Assembly: GCF_011090385.1 (NCBI RefSeq) | Contig: NZ_SEWW01000005.1 | Span: 150,275-214,274, forward strand | Source of the DNA: Aquirufa beregesia | Lineage (GTDB): Bacteria; Bacteroidota; Bacteroidia; Cytophagales; Spirosomataceae | Direction: 5' to 3' | Length of the DNA stretch: 64,000 nt | Shown: piece after piece, positions 1 to 6,951 of the stretch | Layout of the letters: the number at the start of each line of letters is the position of its first letter | How positions within the stretch are numbered: position 1 is the stretch's first letter | Made by a program: the position numbers and the translations under genes | Notes under the pieces: model-generated | What the model saw: the letters and a program-made list of their open reading frames with translations, nothing else | The model's database searches: none | What the model was told of the DNA's origin: nothing

Positions 1-462
1 AAAATATTCCTCAGTTTGGTAATAGAACAAGGAGGTGTACCCCATGGTATCACGCGTAATAAACAGTTTTTTTGTGTCGTAATGGTAAGCGACTAAACTC
101 CAATCACCTTTTAAATGGAATTGAACCTGATCACCATATTTTAAATATGCCTGTAGCATGATAAATGAATCAGACATTTCATCCTGCTTACTCAAGGATA
201 AATCGGGAATCAATTCGTCTCTATTATCTATTCTGCCTATGGATACAAACAGCATGTTGCTTTCACTCAAAAACAGGGGAAGTATATCATACACGTCTTC
301 AACTGTCCCATACGTTAGCACTTTAGCGAAAACAGCTTCTTTATTTTGGGTAATTTTTATGTTTTCATTGGGAAATTTTCTCAATGGTTCAAGCATTTTT
401 TCCATGCATGAATCATCCACATTTTTTTCATCCAAATAAATTAATCCCAATAATAGACTCAT
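1..462 (-). CDS. Lasso peptide cyclase (asparagine synthetase-like, C protein), partial
   Basis: The 154 visible codons form the N-terminal glutamine-amidotransferase-like half of an asparagine synthetase B family protein; the rest lies beyond the left edge. It begins MSLLLGLIYLDE and contains RDTMGYTSLFYY, matching the RDxxGxxxLYY segment of AsnB-type proteins. The catalytic Cys2 of true amidotransferases is absent (Ser2), as is usual for lasso cyclases, which adenylate the Asp/Glu side chain of the core and close the macrolactam with the N-terminal amine. It lies 68 bp downstream of a PqqD-like B1 gene on the same strand. A B2 peptidase, a kinase and precursor genes are nearby, and that context is what decides the call. 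The synthetase domain with its ATP-binding motif cannot be checked here, so an unrelated AsnB paralogue is still possible. Confidence 0.75.
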   Translation of the reverse strand, partial: MSLLLGLIYLDEKNVDDSCMEKMLEPLRKFPNENIKITQNKEAVFAKVLTYGTVEDVYDILPLFLSESNMLFVSIGRIDNRDELIPDLSLSKQDEMSDSFIMLQAYLKYGDQVQFHLKGDWSLVAYHYDTKKLFITRDTMGYTSLFYYQTEEYF

Positions 463-530
463 ATCAATAATAATAACGTGATAAAAATATTTTATCTAAA
501 GGTTTTACCCTATGAATAAATGGGTGGAGA

Positions 531-827
531 TTAAAGCTGGATTACCAATAAGTCATGTTGCTCTAGGGTGTTTAAGAATTCAAATACATGAGTGTGACAC
601 TCATGCGCTTCTACCTGATATTTGGCAAGTAACATTTGTATTAAATCATGGACAGAGATAGGCTTTTCTATTAAATTCCAAATACTACTCCCAATCCTAT
701 TTAAATTAAGATAATTGCCATTTTTTAAATCCATGATAACAATTTCATCATGTAATACATTGCTAACGATGTGGGAACTATTTCTAGAAATAACACTTTC
801 TAGAGTAAGATAAATAGGTGATTGCAT
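531..827 (-). CDS. PqqD-like RiPP recognition protein (lasso B1)
   Basis: This 98-residue protein has the PqqD/RRE pattern. It has a strand-rich first half (DEIVIMDLKNGNYLNLNRIGSSIW, residues about 27-50) and then helices (DLIQMLLAKYQV and a final HVFEFLNTLEQHDLLVI). In lasso systems B1 binds the leader peptide at a YxxPxL-type motif and presents it to the B2 protease and the cyclase. The precursors downstream carry WxxPxL at the matching place. It is the first gene of a minus-strand pair with the cyclase. It reads away from the kinase-B2-precursor half, so the locus is split into two divergent transcription units about 1.2 kb apart. Confidence 0.8.
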   Translation of the reverse strand: MQSPIYLTLESVISRNSSHIVSNVLHDEIVIMDLKNGNYLNLNRIGSSIWNLIEKPISVHDLIQMLLAKYQVEAHECHTHVFEFLNTLEQHDLLVIQL

Positions 828-944
828 AATAGAAATAAAATGGTATTATTTTAAGCTTATCTCCATGATATATTACCATTGAGGTAGGCTTAAAATACAG
901 ATACAAGGATATTACACTAAAATAAAGGTATAAATTTAAAAACT

Positions 945-1045
945 TTGTCTTGTCCTGAAATAGGTTGAATTGTGGTTTATTAATAAATATTGTAATTAAG
1001 CTGCATCAAAACCTCCTTGGTATTTCTTTTTTTTGATAAAAAAAG
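945..1045. repeat. Repeat shared with 35640-35745, ending in a T/A hairpin
   Basis: The segment runs from the sequence around AGGTTGAATTGTGG through GCATCAAAACCTCCTTGG to a TTTCTTTTTTTT/AAAAAAAGAAA hairpin at about 1023-1047. It recurs in reverse complement at about 35640-35745. With the transposase remnant at 1522-1713 it reproduces the whole 35397-35745 element, except that about 435 bp is inserted at the hairpin. Confidence 0.75.
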
Positions 1046-1068
1046 AAACAAAAAAAACGTAGAAGTAA

Positions 1069-1223
1069 GGTTAATCCTAAGACGAATTCTGCTTTGCAGA
1101 ACCGATTGTCTCTCCGCTTACGGCTTTAATCTTTGACGTTTACGCACATGGCCTATGCGCAAGGTCAAATATCCGCCTGCCGCTTCGCTCAAGCTTTGAT
1201 CCAATCTTTCGTTGGGATTAACC
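1069..1223 (+). repeat. 155-bp element with GGTTAATCC terminal inverted repeats, copy A
   Basis: It begins GGTTAATCC and ends GGATTAACC, a 9-bp terminal inverted repeat. The inside is conserved with copies at 23468-23622 (opposite orientation, same length) and 24042-24193. No ORF is conserved. It is flanked by T/A-rich hairpins. It is either a MITE-like non-autonomous element or a structured intergenic repeat; I see no transposase with matching ends in the window. Confidence 0.7.
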
Positions 1224-1289
1224 TTTTGAGCTATTAGGTATTATTGTTTAGAATGTAGAATACCACATCCATTTATAATTTACAATTCT

Positions 1290-1432
1290 CGTCTAGCTAC
1301 AGCGAAAGGTGATGAACGCAGCGATAGACGAGGTTTTGACCTCAGCATAGGCGATGTACTTCGGCGTCAAAAATATAGGCGATAGCAGAGTGAATCACGG
1401 TTTCGCAAGGCGAAATTCGTCTTTGCTGGACG
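1290..1432 (-). repeat. Diverged member of the same 150-bp repeat family, copy D
   Basis: Starts CGTCTAGC and ends GCTGGACG, an inverted repeat with one mismatch. Read on the plus strand it aligns with copy B: GCATAGGC-ATGT, GTCAAA, then CGGTTT-CGCA and GAAATTCGTCTT in the same order. It therefore lies head-to-head with copy A, 66 bp away. Confidence 0.5.
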
Positions 1433-1521
1433 ACAAAAAAAAGAAGTTTTTTGTTTCTTTTTTTTAAAAAAAGAAATGCCTTGATGAGTGAAATTCCTTA
1501 AAATGTATGGTTAAAAAAAGA

Positions 1522-1713
1522 TTGTCTTGTCCTAAAATAGGTTGAATTAGGGTTTATTAATAAACACTGTAAATGTGATCCATTGGCTGTATAAATCCCT
1601 AGCGAAAGTTCGTCTAAAACTTGTTGTCTGAAACTCTCACTGTAACGATAAATCCTCTTAATTTTAAGCATAAGTATTCAGTTTATAAAGTCTACTTTTT
1701 TCAGGACGGTACA
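1522..1713 (-). pseudogene. IS3-type OrfA transposase remnant with IS end
   Basis: On the minus strand an ATG at 1671 opens MLKIKRIYRYSESFRQQV and continues with a DELSLGIYTANG segment, which is the start of IS3/IS2-type OrfA helix-turn-helix proteins. Similarity is then lost into unrelated repeat sequence (LLINPNSTYFRTRQ). The left end 5'-TGTACCGTCCTGAAAA lies at 1713, 42 bp upstream of the ATG. The same remnant occurs at 35397-35590 on the plus strand. Only about 30 codons of transposase survive and there is no OrfB, so the element is dead. Confidence 0.65.
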
Positions 1714-2042
1714 CTTTTTTCAAGTCCTCAGGCAATTTCAGCAGAGATTATGATGGACAATCCAAGCAAGAATATAGATATAAGGGCCAAATCAATGGTA
1801 TTGATGAAAGTTGAATAGTGGATTGAAAATCATACATCAAGCATTTTACCATATCTGACCAATCGTATATTTTCTTTAGGGAATTAACCTGTTTTAGGAC
1901 TTTTTGAAACGATATTACGCGTAATTTTAATGGAATTATCTTTTTCTTTGTTTTTTATTGCAGGCTTGGGTACAATTGAAAATGGATAGTTTCAAGGAAA
2001 TCAAAGATGCATTGGTTACCATTAGGAATAAGTATATAATAT

Positions 2043-2960
2043 ATGTCTTACCAATATTCATCATTTGGCTTATTGATACAATCTGATTTAGAGTTTCCTG
2101 AATTTGTAGATTGTCATTTCGAATACCCTGATTTGATTATTTCAATCGGAAAAGTCCCTTCCAAACTAAAGTTTAGCCCCTTGATAGAGGAGCCTCATGA
2201 ATGCATCAATGATCGAGAATATTATTTGGAAGTAGAAAACGTGGCCAAGTACTATGCTTTTGATGGGAGAGAGCTTATTGTAGAATATAACTCAGAGGCT
2301 GATAAACGCACGATCAGGATTTATTTGTTGGCTACCGTCATGGCCGCTATTTTACATCAGAGAAACAGTATTCCGCTGCATGCCTCTTCTATTAAATGGA
2401 AGGATGGACTAGTGGTCATTTCAGGAGAATCGGGAGCGGGGAAATCAACGACTGTTTCGGGATTACTTAAATCAGGCTACTCCATATTTAGTGATGATGT
2501 GCTAGTTTTAAAGCAAGATGAAGATCAGGAAGTCGCTGCCTTAGCTTCTTATCCTCTGATCAAATTATGGGACGATGCCATTCAAAAATTACAAAGTGAA
2601 TTATTTGAAAGTCGAGATTTCGTAGTCAAACCAGGCTACGAAAAATTCGGATTCTTTTTTCATGAGCATTTTGATGTAAATCCTTACTACATCAAATTAA
2701 TTTTAGTTTTGAAAATCAAAGAAGTTAATCACATTGAATACAAGGAATTGCAGGGAGGAGAAGCGTTTAAAGAATTTATGGCTCAATCATATAGGCCTAA
2801 TTTATTACACAGCAATGCATTGAGAGCATTAAACTATGCTATGTTGGTATCTATTTTAAAAAATGCCAAATTGGTAGTTGTTCATAGACCCCCAGTGTGC
2901 AACCCTGAAGAATTATTATCCCATATTGAAACCATCATTCAGCATGAGTATCCCGTATAA
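2043..2960 (+). CDS. HprK-like lasso peptide kinase
   Basis: The 305-residue protein has an N-terminal alpha/beta region and an HPr kinase C-terminal-type P-loop domain. Visible motifs are PLHASSIKW (111-119), Walker A GESGAGKST (128-136) and FSDDVLVL (about 149-156). The C-terminal half is all helical and ends NAKLVVVHRP. In Firmicutes HprK phosphorylates HPr. In the paeninodin lasso cluster a related kinase phosphorylates the C-terminal Ser of the precursor. Here the gene overlaps the B2 gene by 17 bp, and seven of the eight cores contain the motif Phe-Ser, six of them at the very C-terminus, so the same tailoring role is the best inference. HPr kinase function is unlikely because there is no PTS context. 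The start ATG at 2043 is chosen because it gives the complete N-terminal domain. Confidence 0.75.
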   Translation: MSYQYSSFGLLIQSDLEFPEFVDCHFEYPDLIISIGKVPSKLKFSPLIEEPHECINDREYYLEVENVAKYYAFDGRELIVEYNSEADKRTIRIYLLATVMAAILHQRNSIPLHASSIKWKDGLVVISGESGAGKSTTVSGLLKSGYSIFSDDVLVLKQDEDQEVAALASYPLIKLWDDAIQKLQSELFESRDFVVKPGYEKFGFFFHEHFDVNPYYIKLILVLKIKEVNHIEYKELQGGEAFKEFMAQSYRPNLLHSNALRALNYAMLVSILKNAKLVVVHRPPVCNPEELLSHIETIIQHEYPV

Positions 2961-3363
2961 ATGGAAGGAGATTGGACTATTTATAGAAGCTTGGATATAT
3001 ATAGCTTTAGCTAGAATGAGTATTCTCGTTCTTTCATTTGAATACTTAATGAAACTGATTGGAAAACCCATTTCTTCTCAGAATTGGGAAGAGTCCAATA
3101 AACTACTTACCACATACATTCCCATTAACCAGGCGATTGAACGAGCATCCCGATACGCTTTTTGGAGGACTAAGTGTTTTGAGCAAGCCCTGACGGCCAA
3201 ATGGATGTTGGAACGGAGAGGCCAAACTACCTATTTGTATTTTGGTGTTAGAAAAGAGCAAAGTGGGAGTCTTACTGCTCATGCCTGGTTGGTATGCGAT
3301 GGAGAAATAGTTACGGGTGGGAATGTAGCTTCAGAATTTCAAGTAATTAGTTGTTTTTATTGA
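2944..3363 (+). CDS. Lasso peptide B2 protein (transglutaminase-like leader peptidase)
   Basis: With the ATG at 2944, overlapping the kinase stop by 17 bp, this is a 139-residue protein. Residues 10-35 are hydrophobic. The C-terminal part has the papain/transglutaminase-like core of McjB-type B2 proteins: Cys78 in KCFEQALTAKWMLERRG, then LYFGVRK, His113 in TAHAWLVCDG, and an acidic residue soon after (Asp119). B2 cuts the leader from the precursor just after the residue following the conserved Thr(-2). The eight precursor genes start 57 bp downstream, so B2, the kinase and the first precursors are probably co-transcribed. The length is normal for split B2 proteins. Confidence 0.85.
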   Translation: MSIPYKWKEIGLFIEAWIYIALARMSILVLSFEYLMKLIGKPISSQNWEESNKLLTTYIPINQAIERASRYAFWRTKCFEQALTAKWMLERRGQTTYLYFGVRKEQSGSLTAHAWLVCDGEIVTGGNVASEFQVISCFY

Positions 3364-3372
3364 TTGATACTC

Positions 3373-3393
3373 AAATAGTTTGAACTATTTTTT
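3373..3393 (+). terminator. Hairpin between B2 and the first precursor
   Basis: AAATAGTT-TG-AACTATTT followed by TTT makes a perfect 8-bp stem with a short T run, 10 bp after the B2 stop. It may be a weak terminator or attenuator that lowers read-through into the precursors or protects mRNA ends. Confidence 0.45.
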
Positions 3394-3420
3394 AGATTGC
3401 ATCTTTAAAACCTATCAAAT

Positions 3421-3567
3421 ATGAAAGAAAACAAAGAAATTACCTCATCTGAGAAAGGTAAAGAGACTTGGGCTAAGCCAGAGTTGGAGACAGTATCGGT
3501 TAAAGAAATCACTTTAGCTAGTTTCATCAATGTTGGTGTGGATAATTTTTTTTTAGTTAAATTCTAA
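3421..3567 (+). CDS. Lasso precursor peptide A1 (divergent core)
   Basis: 48 residues starting MKENKEITSSEKGKE. The leader has WAKPEL, matching the YxxPxL leader motif with Trp for Tyr, and KEITL with Thr at -2. The predicted core ASFINVGVDNFFLVKF has 16 residues and places Asp at 9, so the ring would have nine residues. It is the only precursor that does not contain Phe-Ser after the ring; it ends in Lys-Phe. It may therefore escape the kinase. Start ATG at 3421. Confidence 0.75.
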   Translation: MKENKEITSSEKGKETWAKPELETVSVKEITLASFINVGVDNFFLVKF

Positions 3568-3583
3568 GAAACGAATTAATGAA

Positions 3584-3739
3584 TTGACCTCATCTGAGGA
3601 AGGTAAAGAGACTTGGACTAAACCTGAATTAGAAATTGTATCGTTGAAAGAGAATACCTTGGCGGCAGCTGCAGTTGGAGCAGATTTGGGTTTGTTTAGC
3701 TTAGTATTTCAAAGATCAGATACAATTAATCTATTTTGA
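3584..3739 (+). pseudogene. Lasso precursor A2, start lost and stop shifted
   Basis: The frame encodes the normal leader (GKETWTKPELEIVSLKENTL) and a core AAAAVGADLGLFS with Asp8, but two features are abnormal. There is no in-frame ATG; where the others have ATG AAA this has AAG AAA, and the best alternative is TTG at 3584. One extra T before the usual TAG makes the frame read through into the repeated 3' region, adding LVFQRSDTINLF after the Ser. It is either a decaying copy or a longer-tailed variant that starts at TTG. Confidence 0.6.
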
Positions 3740-3824
3740 TATCATTTTATCTGTATTTTGTTCGAATGTGTAATGAAAGCATAAAATTAAATGAGCGTCA
3801 TAGCTAACGTTAAAATAACAAATC

Positions 3825-3959
3825 ATGAAAAAAATTGAATTAACTCCTCAGGTTGAAGCAAAAGAAACGTGGACTAAACCTGAATTAGAAATGGTATCAG
3901 TGAAAGAAAATACTTTAGCGGGAGCTGGGGTAGGGGTTGATATTGGCATTTTTAGCTAG
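3825..3959 (+). CDS. Lasso precursor peptide A3
   Basis: 44 residues starting MKKIELTPQVEAKE. Leader motif WTKPEL and Thr(-2) in ENTL. Predicted core AGAGVGVDIGIFS: Ala1, Asp8 and C-terminal Ser13, giving an 8-residue ring and a 5-residue tail. The core is identical to that of A5. Confidence 0.85.
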   Translation: MKKIELTPQVEAKETWTKPELEMVSVKENTLAGAGVGVDIGIFS

Positions 3960-4169
3960 TATTTCCAGTTAATAGGAATTAATTTCAATCAACTTGATCT
4001 GGGTATTACAAATTCATTTATGAATTTGTTGATTCAAGTATCAAAGGTATTTCAAAGATCAGATACAATTAATCTATTTTGATATCATTTTATCTGTATT
4101 TCTTTTGAATGTGTAATGAAATAGCATAAAATTAAATGAGCGTCATAGCTAATGTTAAAATAACAAATC

Positions 4170-4304
4170 ATGAAAAAAAATGAATTAACTCCTCAGGTTG
4201 AAGCAAAAGAAACGTGGACTAAACCTGAATTAGAAATTGTATCGTTGAAAGAGAATACCTTAGCCGGTGGGCCGGGTCTTTTCGATTTAGCTGTTTTTAG
4301 TTAG
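4170..4304 (+). CDS. Lasso precursor peptide A4
   Basis: 44 residues starting MKKNELTPQVEAKE, with WTKPEL and ENTL as in A3. Predicted core AGGPGLFDLAVFS has Pro4, Asp8 and C-terminal Ser13. The core is identical to A6 and differs from the A3 type at most ring positions, so the array makes at least two distinct products. Confidence 0.85.
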   Translation: MKKNELTPQVEAKETWTKPELEIVSLKENTLAGGPGLFDLAVFS

Positions 4305-4523
4305 TCTTACTTGATAGGAAGGATAGATTTCAATCTTTTTTATCCAGGCATTGCAAATTTATTTTAGTAGTATTTCACAGATCAGATACCATCTATTTTG
4401 ATATAATTTTATCTGTTCTTATTTTCGAATGCGAAATGAAATGCTTAATTCCAAGCTATTGGTATGTGATAAAATAGCATAACGTTAAATGAGTTTCATT
4501 GCTAAATTTTAATATATAAAATC

Positions 4524-4661
4524 ATGAAAGAAAAAAAGGAATTGGCTCTTCAGGTTGAAGCAAAAGAAACGTGGACTAAACCTGAATTAGAAATGGTATC
4601 TGTGAAAGAAAATACTTTAGCGGGAGCTGGGGTAGGGGTTGATATTGGCATTTTTAGCTAG
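4524..4661 (+). CDS. Lasso precursor peptide A5
   Basis: 45 residues starting MKEKKELALQVEAKE. The core AGAGVGVDIGIFS equals A3. The first ten codons look like A7 and A8 while the rest matches A3, so the edge of a tandem duplication lies within the leader near the CAG GTT GAA codons. Confidence 0.85.
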   Translation: MKEKKELALQVEAKETWTKPELEMVSVKENTLAGAGVGVDIGIFS

Positions 4662-4871
4662 TATTTCCAGTTAATAGGAATTAATTTCAATCAACTTGAT
4701 CTGGGTATTACAAATTCATTTATGAATTTGTTGATTCAAGTATCAAAGGTATTTCAAAGATTAGATACAATTAATCTATTTTGATATCATTTTATCTGTA
4801 TTTCTTTTGAATGTGTAATGAAATAGCATAAAATTAAATGAGCGTCATAGCTAATGTTAAAATAACAAATC

Positions 4872-5006
4872 ATGAAAAAAATTGAATTAACTCCTCAGGG
4901 GGAAGCAAAAGAAACGTGGACTAAACCTGAATTAGAAACTGTATCAGTGAAAGAAAACACCTTAGCCGGTGGGCCGGGTCTTTTCGATTTAGCTGTTTTT
5001 AGTTAG
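4872..5006 (+). CDS. Lasso precursor peptide A6
   Basis: 44 residues starting MKKIELTPQGEAKE. Core AGGPGLFDLAVFS, identical to A4, with leader changes only (Gly10, and LETVSV for LEIVSL). Confidence 0.85.
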   Translation: MKKIELTPQGEAKETWTKPELETVSVKENTLAGGPGLFDLAVFS

Positions 5007-5225
5007 TCTTACTTGATAGGAAGGATAGATTTTAATCTTTTTTATCCAGGCATTGCAAATTTATTTTAGTAGTATTTCACAGATCAGATACCATCTATTT
5101 TGATATAATTTTATCTGTTCTTATTTTCGAATGCGAAATGAAATGCTTAATTCCAAGCTATTGGTATGTGATAAAATAGCATAACGTTAAATGAGTTTCA
5201 TTGCTAAATTTTAATATATAAAATC

Positions 5226-5363
5226 ATGAAAGAAAAAAAGGAATTGGCTATTCAGGAGGAGATTAAAGAAACATGGACTAAACCTGAATTAGAAATGGTG
5301 TCGATTAAAGAGAATACCTTGGCTTTTGCGGGATTTGGAGCAGATTCGGGTTTTTTTAGTTAG
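5226..5363 (+). CDS. Lasso precursor peptide A7
   Basis: 45 residues starting MKEKKELAIQEEIKE. Core AFAGFGADSGFFS is unique in the array, with Phe2, Phe5 and Asp8; Phe11 and Phe12 could act as bulky plug residues. Ends in Ser. Confidence 0.85.
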   Translation: MKEKKELAIQEEIKETWTKPELEMVSIKENTLAFAGFGADSGFFS

Positions 5364-5516
5364 TATTTCACAGATCAGATACCATCTATTTTGGTATCAT
5401 TTTATCTGTTCTTATTTTCGAATGCGAAATGAAATGCTTAATTCCAAGCTATTGGTATGTAATAAAATAGCATAACGTTAAATGAGTTTCATTGCTAAAT
5501 TTTAATATATAAAATC

Positions 5517-5654
5517 ATGAAAGAAAAAAAGGAATTGGCTATTCAGGAGGAGATTAAAGAAACATGGACTAAACCTGAATTAGAAACGGTGTCTGTGAAA
5601 GATAATACCTTAGCTGGTGCTGTAGGAGTAACTGATGCTGGAATTTTTAGCTAG
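5517..5654 (+). CDS. Lasso precursor peptide A8
   Basis: 45 residues with a leader nearly identical to A7 (KDNTL instead of KENTL). Core AGAVGVTDAGIFS is again unique, with Thr7 before Asp8 and C-terminal Ser. It is the last gene of the array; the next gene, a xylanase, is convergent. Confidence 0.85.
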   Translation: MKEKKELAIQEEIKETWTKPELETVSVKDNTLAGAVGVTDAGIFS

Positions 5655-5734
5655 TTTTTCTTTTTAATAGTTGGAAGGGCGTTATGATTAAATTTAGTTT
5701 TTGATTTAAGAATAGTGTATAATTCTTAATTAGA

Positions 5735-6772
5735 TTATTTCCTTTTCAATCCCTCGTACAATTCCACATAAACCGGCTTTCTTTGATAGGCCTCATCAAA
5801 CAGTAAAGGATATTCCTTCGGTCTTTTGAAATAACCTCGTAACCAGGAATCCTTATCACCTACATTCCAAAAAGTAATGCCGTATTGCTGCGCTGCAGGT
5901 ATGGTGGCAAACGAAGTAAACAATAACAGGAATTTGTCAGATTGTGCTTTTTGGGCAAATGCATCATAGATAAAATCTGGATTGTTTTTCGGGTTTACAG
6001 CTACATCCACTTCGGAAAAATGGATGTTTAATCCGGTGGCAGTCGACTGCTCTATCACTTGCTTGATTTCTTCGTTTTTGGATTGGATCGAAATGTGCAT
6101 TTGCAATCCTAAACCATGAATGGGAATTTGACGTTTTTTGAAATCTTGAACCATATTCAAAATAGCCTCCATTTTTTTAGGTTTCCCATCTTGTCCATAA
6201 TCATTATAAAAAAGTAAAGCCTTGGGGTCCGCCTCATGTGCCCATATAAAACTTTTGGCTAGGTAATCCGGTATATGATCTGACCAAATGCTTGGTCGCA
6301 AGCTACCATCATCAAAAAAGGCTTCATTCACGACATCCCAGCCGGCTATTTGTCCTTGATAATGTTTGACAATAGTTTGAATGTGCTGTTTTAATAGATT
6401 TTCCCAAGCCTGTTGGTCGCCTTGGAATTCCTTCATCCAGGGTGCTGTTTGATTATGCCAAACCAAGGTATGTCCATGCACCCGACTTTTATTTTTCTTA
6501 GCAAAAGCCACAATCTCATCGCCTTTCGCAAAATCAAAGCGATTAGCCTCTGGATGAATGAGGGCCATTTTCATATGATTTTCAGCTGTTACACTAGTAA
6601 ATTCCATGCCAGCCAGCGCACGATAATTAGCGTTTTCTTCCAGTAGTCGAGGATTCACCGAAGCCCCCAAGGGATATTTGACTAGCTGTTTCAAAAATTC
6701 ACCTGAATCGATTTGTTGAGCTTGGAGGAAGGTGGAAAAACTAAGTAAAAATAGGATAAAGAAAGATTTCAT
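5735..6772 (-). CDS. GH10 endo-1,4-beta-xylanase
   Basis: 345 residues from the ATG at 6772. This start is chosen because MKSFFILFLLSFSTFLQAQ is a clean signal peptide; a longer frame to 6850 adds 26 unlikely residues. The rest is one GH10 barrel: LGASVN, ENHMKMA, VHGHTLVWHNQTAPWM, the acid/base Glu150 in WDVVNEA, HGLGLQMH, the nucleophile Glu254 in FSEVDV, and FWNVGDKDSW. It hydrolyses internal xylan bonds outside the cytoplasm. It has no carbohydrate-binding module and no SusC/D partner nearby, so it appears to be a stand-alone gene. It is convergent with the lasso precursor array. Confidence 0.9.
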   Translation of the reverse strand: MKSFFILFLLSFSTFLQAQQIDSGEFLKQLVKYPLGASVNPRLLEENANYRALAGMEFTSVTAENHMKMALIHPEANRFDFAKGDEIVAFAKKNKSRVHGHTLVWHNQTAPWMKEFQGDQQAWENLLKQHIQTIVKHYQGQIAGWDVVNEAFFDDGSLRPSIWSDHIPDYLAKSFIWAHEADPKALLFYNDYGQDGKPKKMEAILNMVQDFKKRQIPIHGLGLQMHISIQSKNEEIKQVIEQSTATGLNIHFSEVDVAVNPKNNPDFIYDAFAQKAQSDKFLLLFTSFATIPAAQQYGITFWNVGDKDSWLRGYFKRPKEYPLLFDEAYQRKPVYVELYEGLKRK

Positions 6773-6951
6773 AGCCAAAGATTTTTCACAAGGTAACAAT
6801 TTAGGTGAAGAAGCCTCCATTCTCCATTTGACATTTTCTATGTTCATCATGTCGGGAAATTAAATAAACTAAACCAAATTTTGTCAGGTCAACAGGTTGA
6901 TTGCTATATTGGTAAGCGAAATGAATAACAGGAGATAAATTCTGTCAAAAT

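Larger units (their letters stand above)
3851..5252 (+). repeat. Tandem duplication of a two-precursor unit, about 700 bp each
   Basis: About 3851-4551 (end of A3 leader, A4, start of A5) is repeated almost exactly at about 4551-5252 (A5, A6, start of A7), including the spacers. Start-to-start distances are 699 bp (A3 to A5) and 702 bp (A4 to A6). The near identity of non-coding spacers points to recent duplication. Confidence 0.8.

Noticed and set aside
1621-1818. 65-codon plus-strand frame opening with TTG
   Set aside because: It runs antisense to the IS3-type transposase remnant and carries no family features.
1982-2086. 34-codon ORF (MDSFKEIKDALVTIRNKY...) with a hydrophobic end overlapping the kinase start
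   Set aside because: A membrane microprotein is possible, but its hydrophobic part is the kinase start read in another frame and nothing else supports it.
3421-5654. CRISPR-like array
   Set aside because: Regular repeats of about 350 bp are coding; each contains an ORF and there are no short repeat-spacer units.
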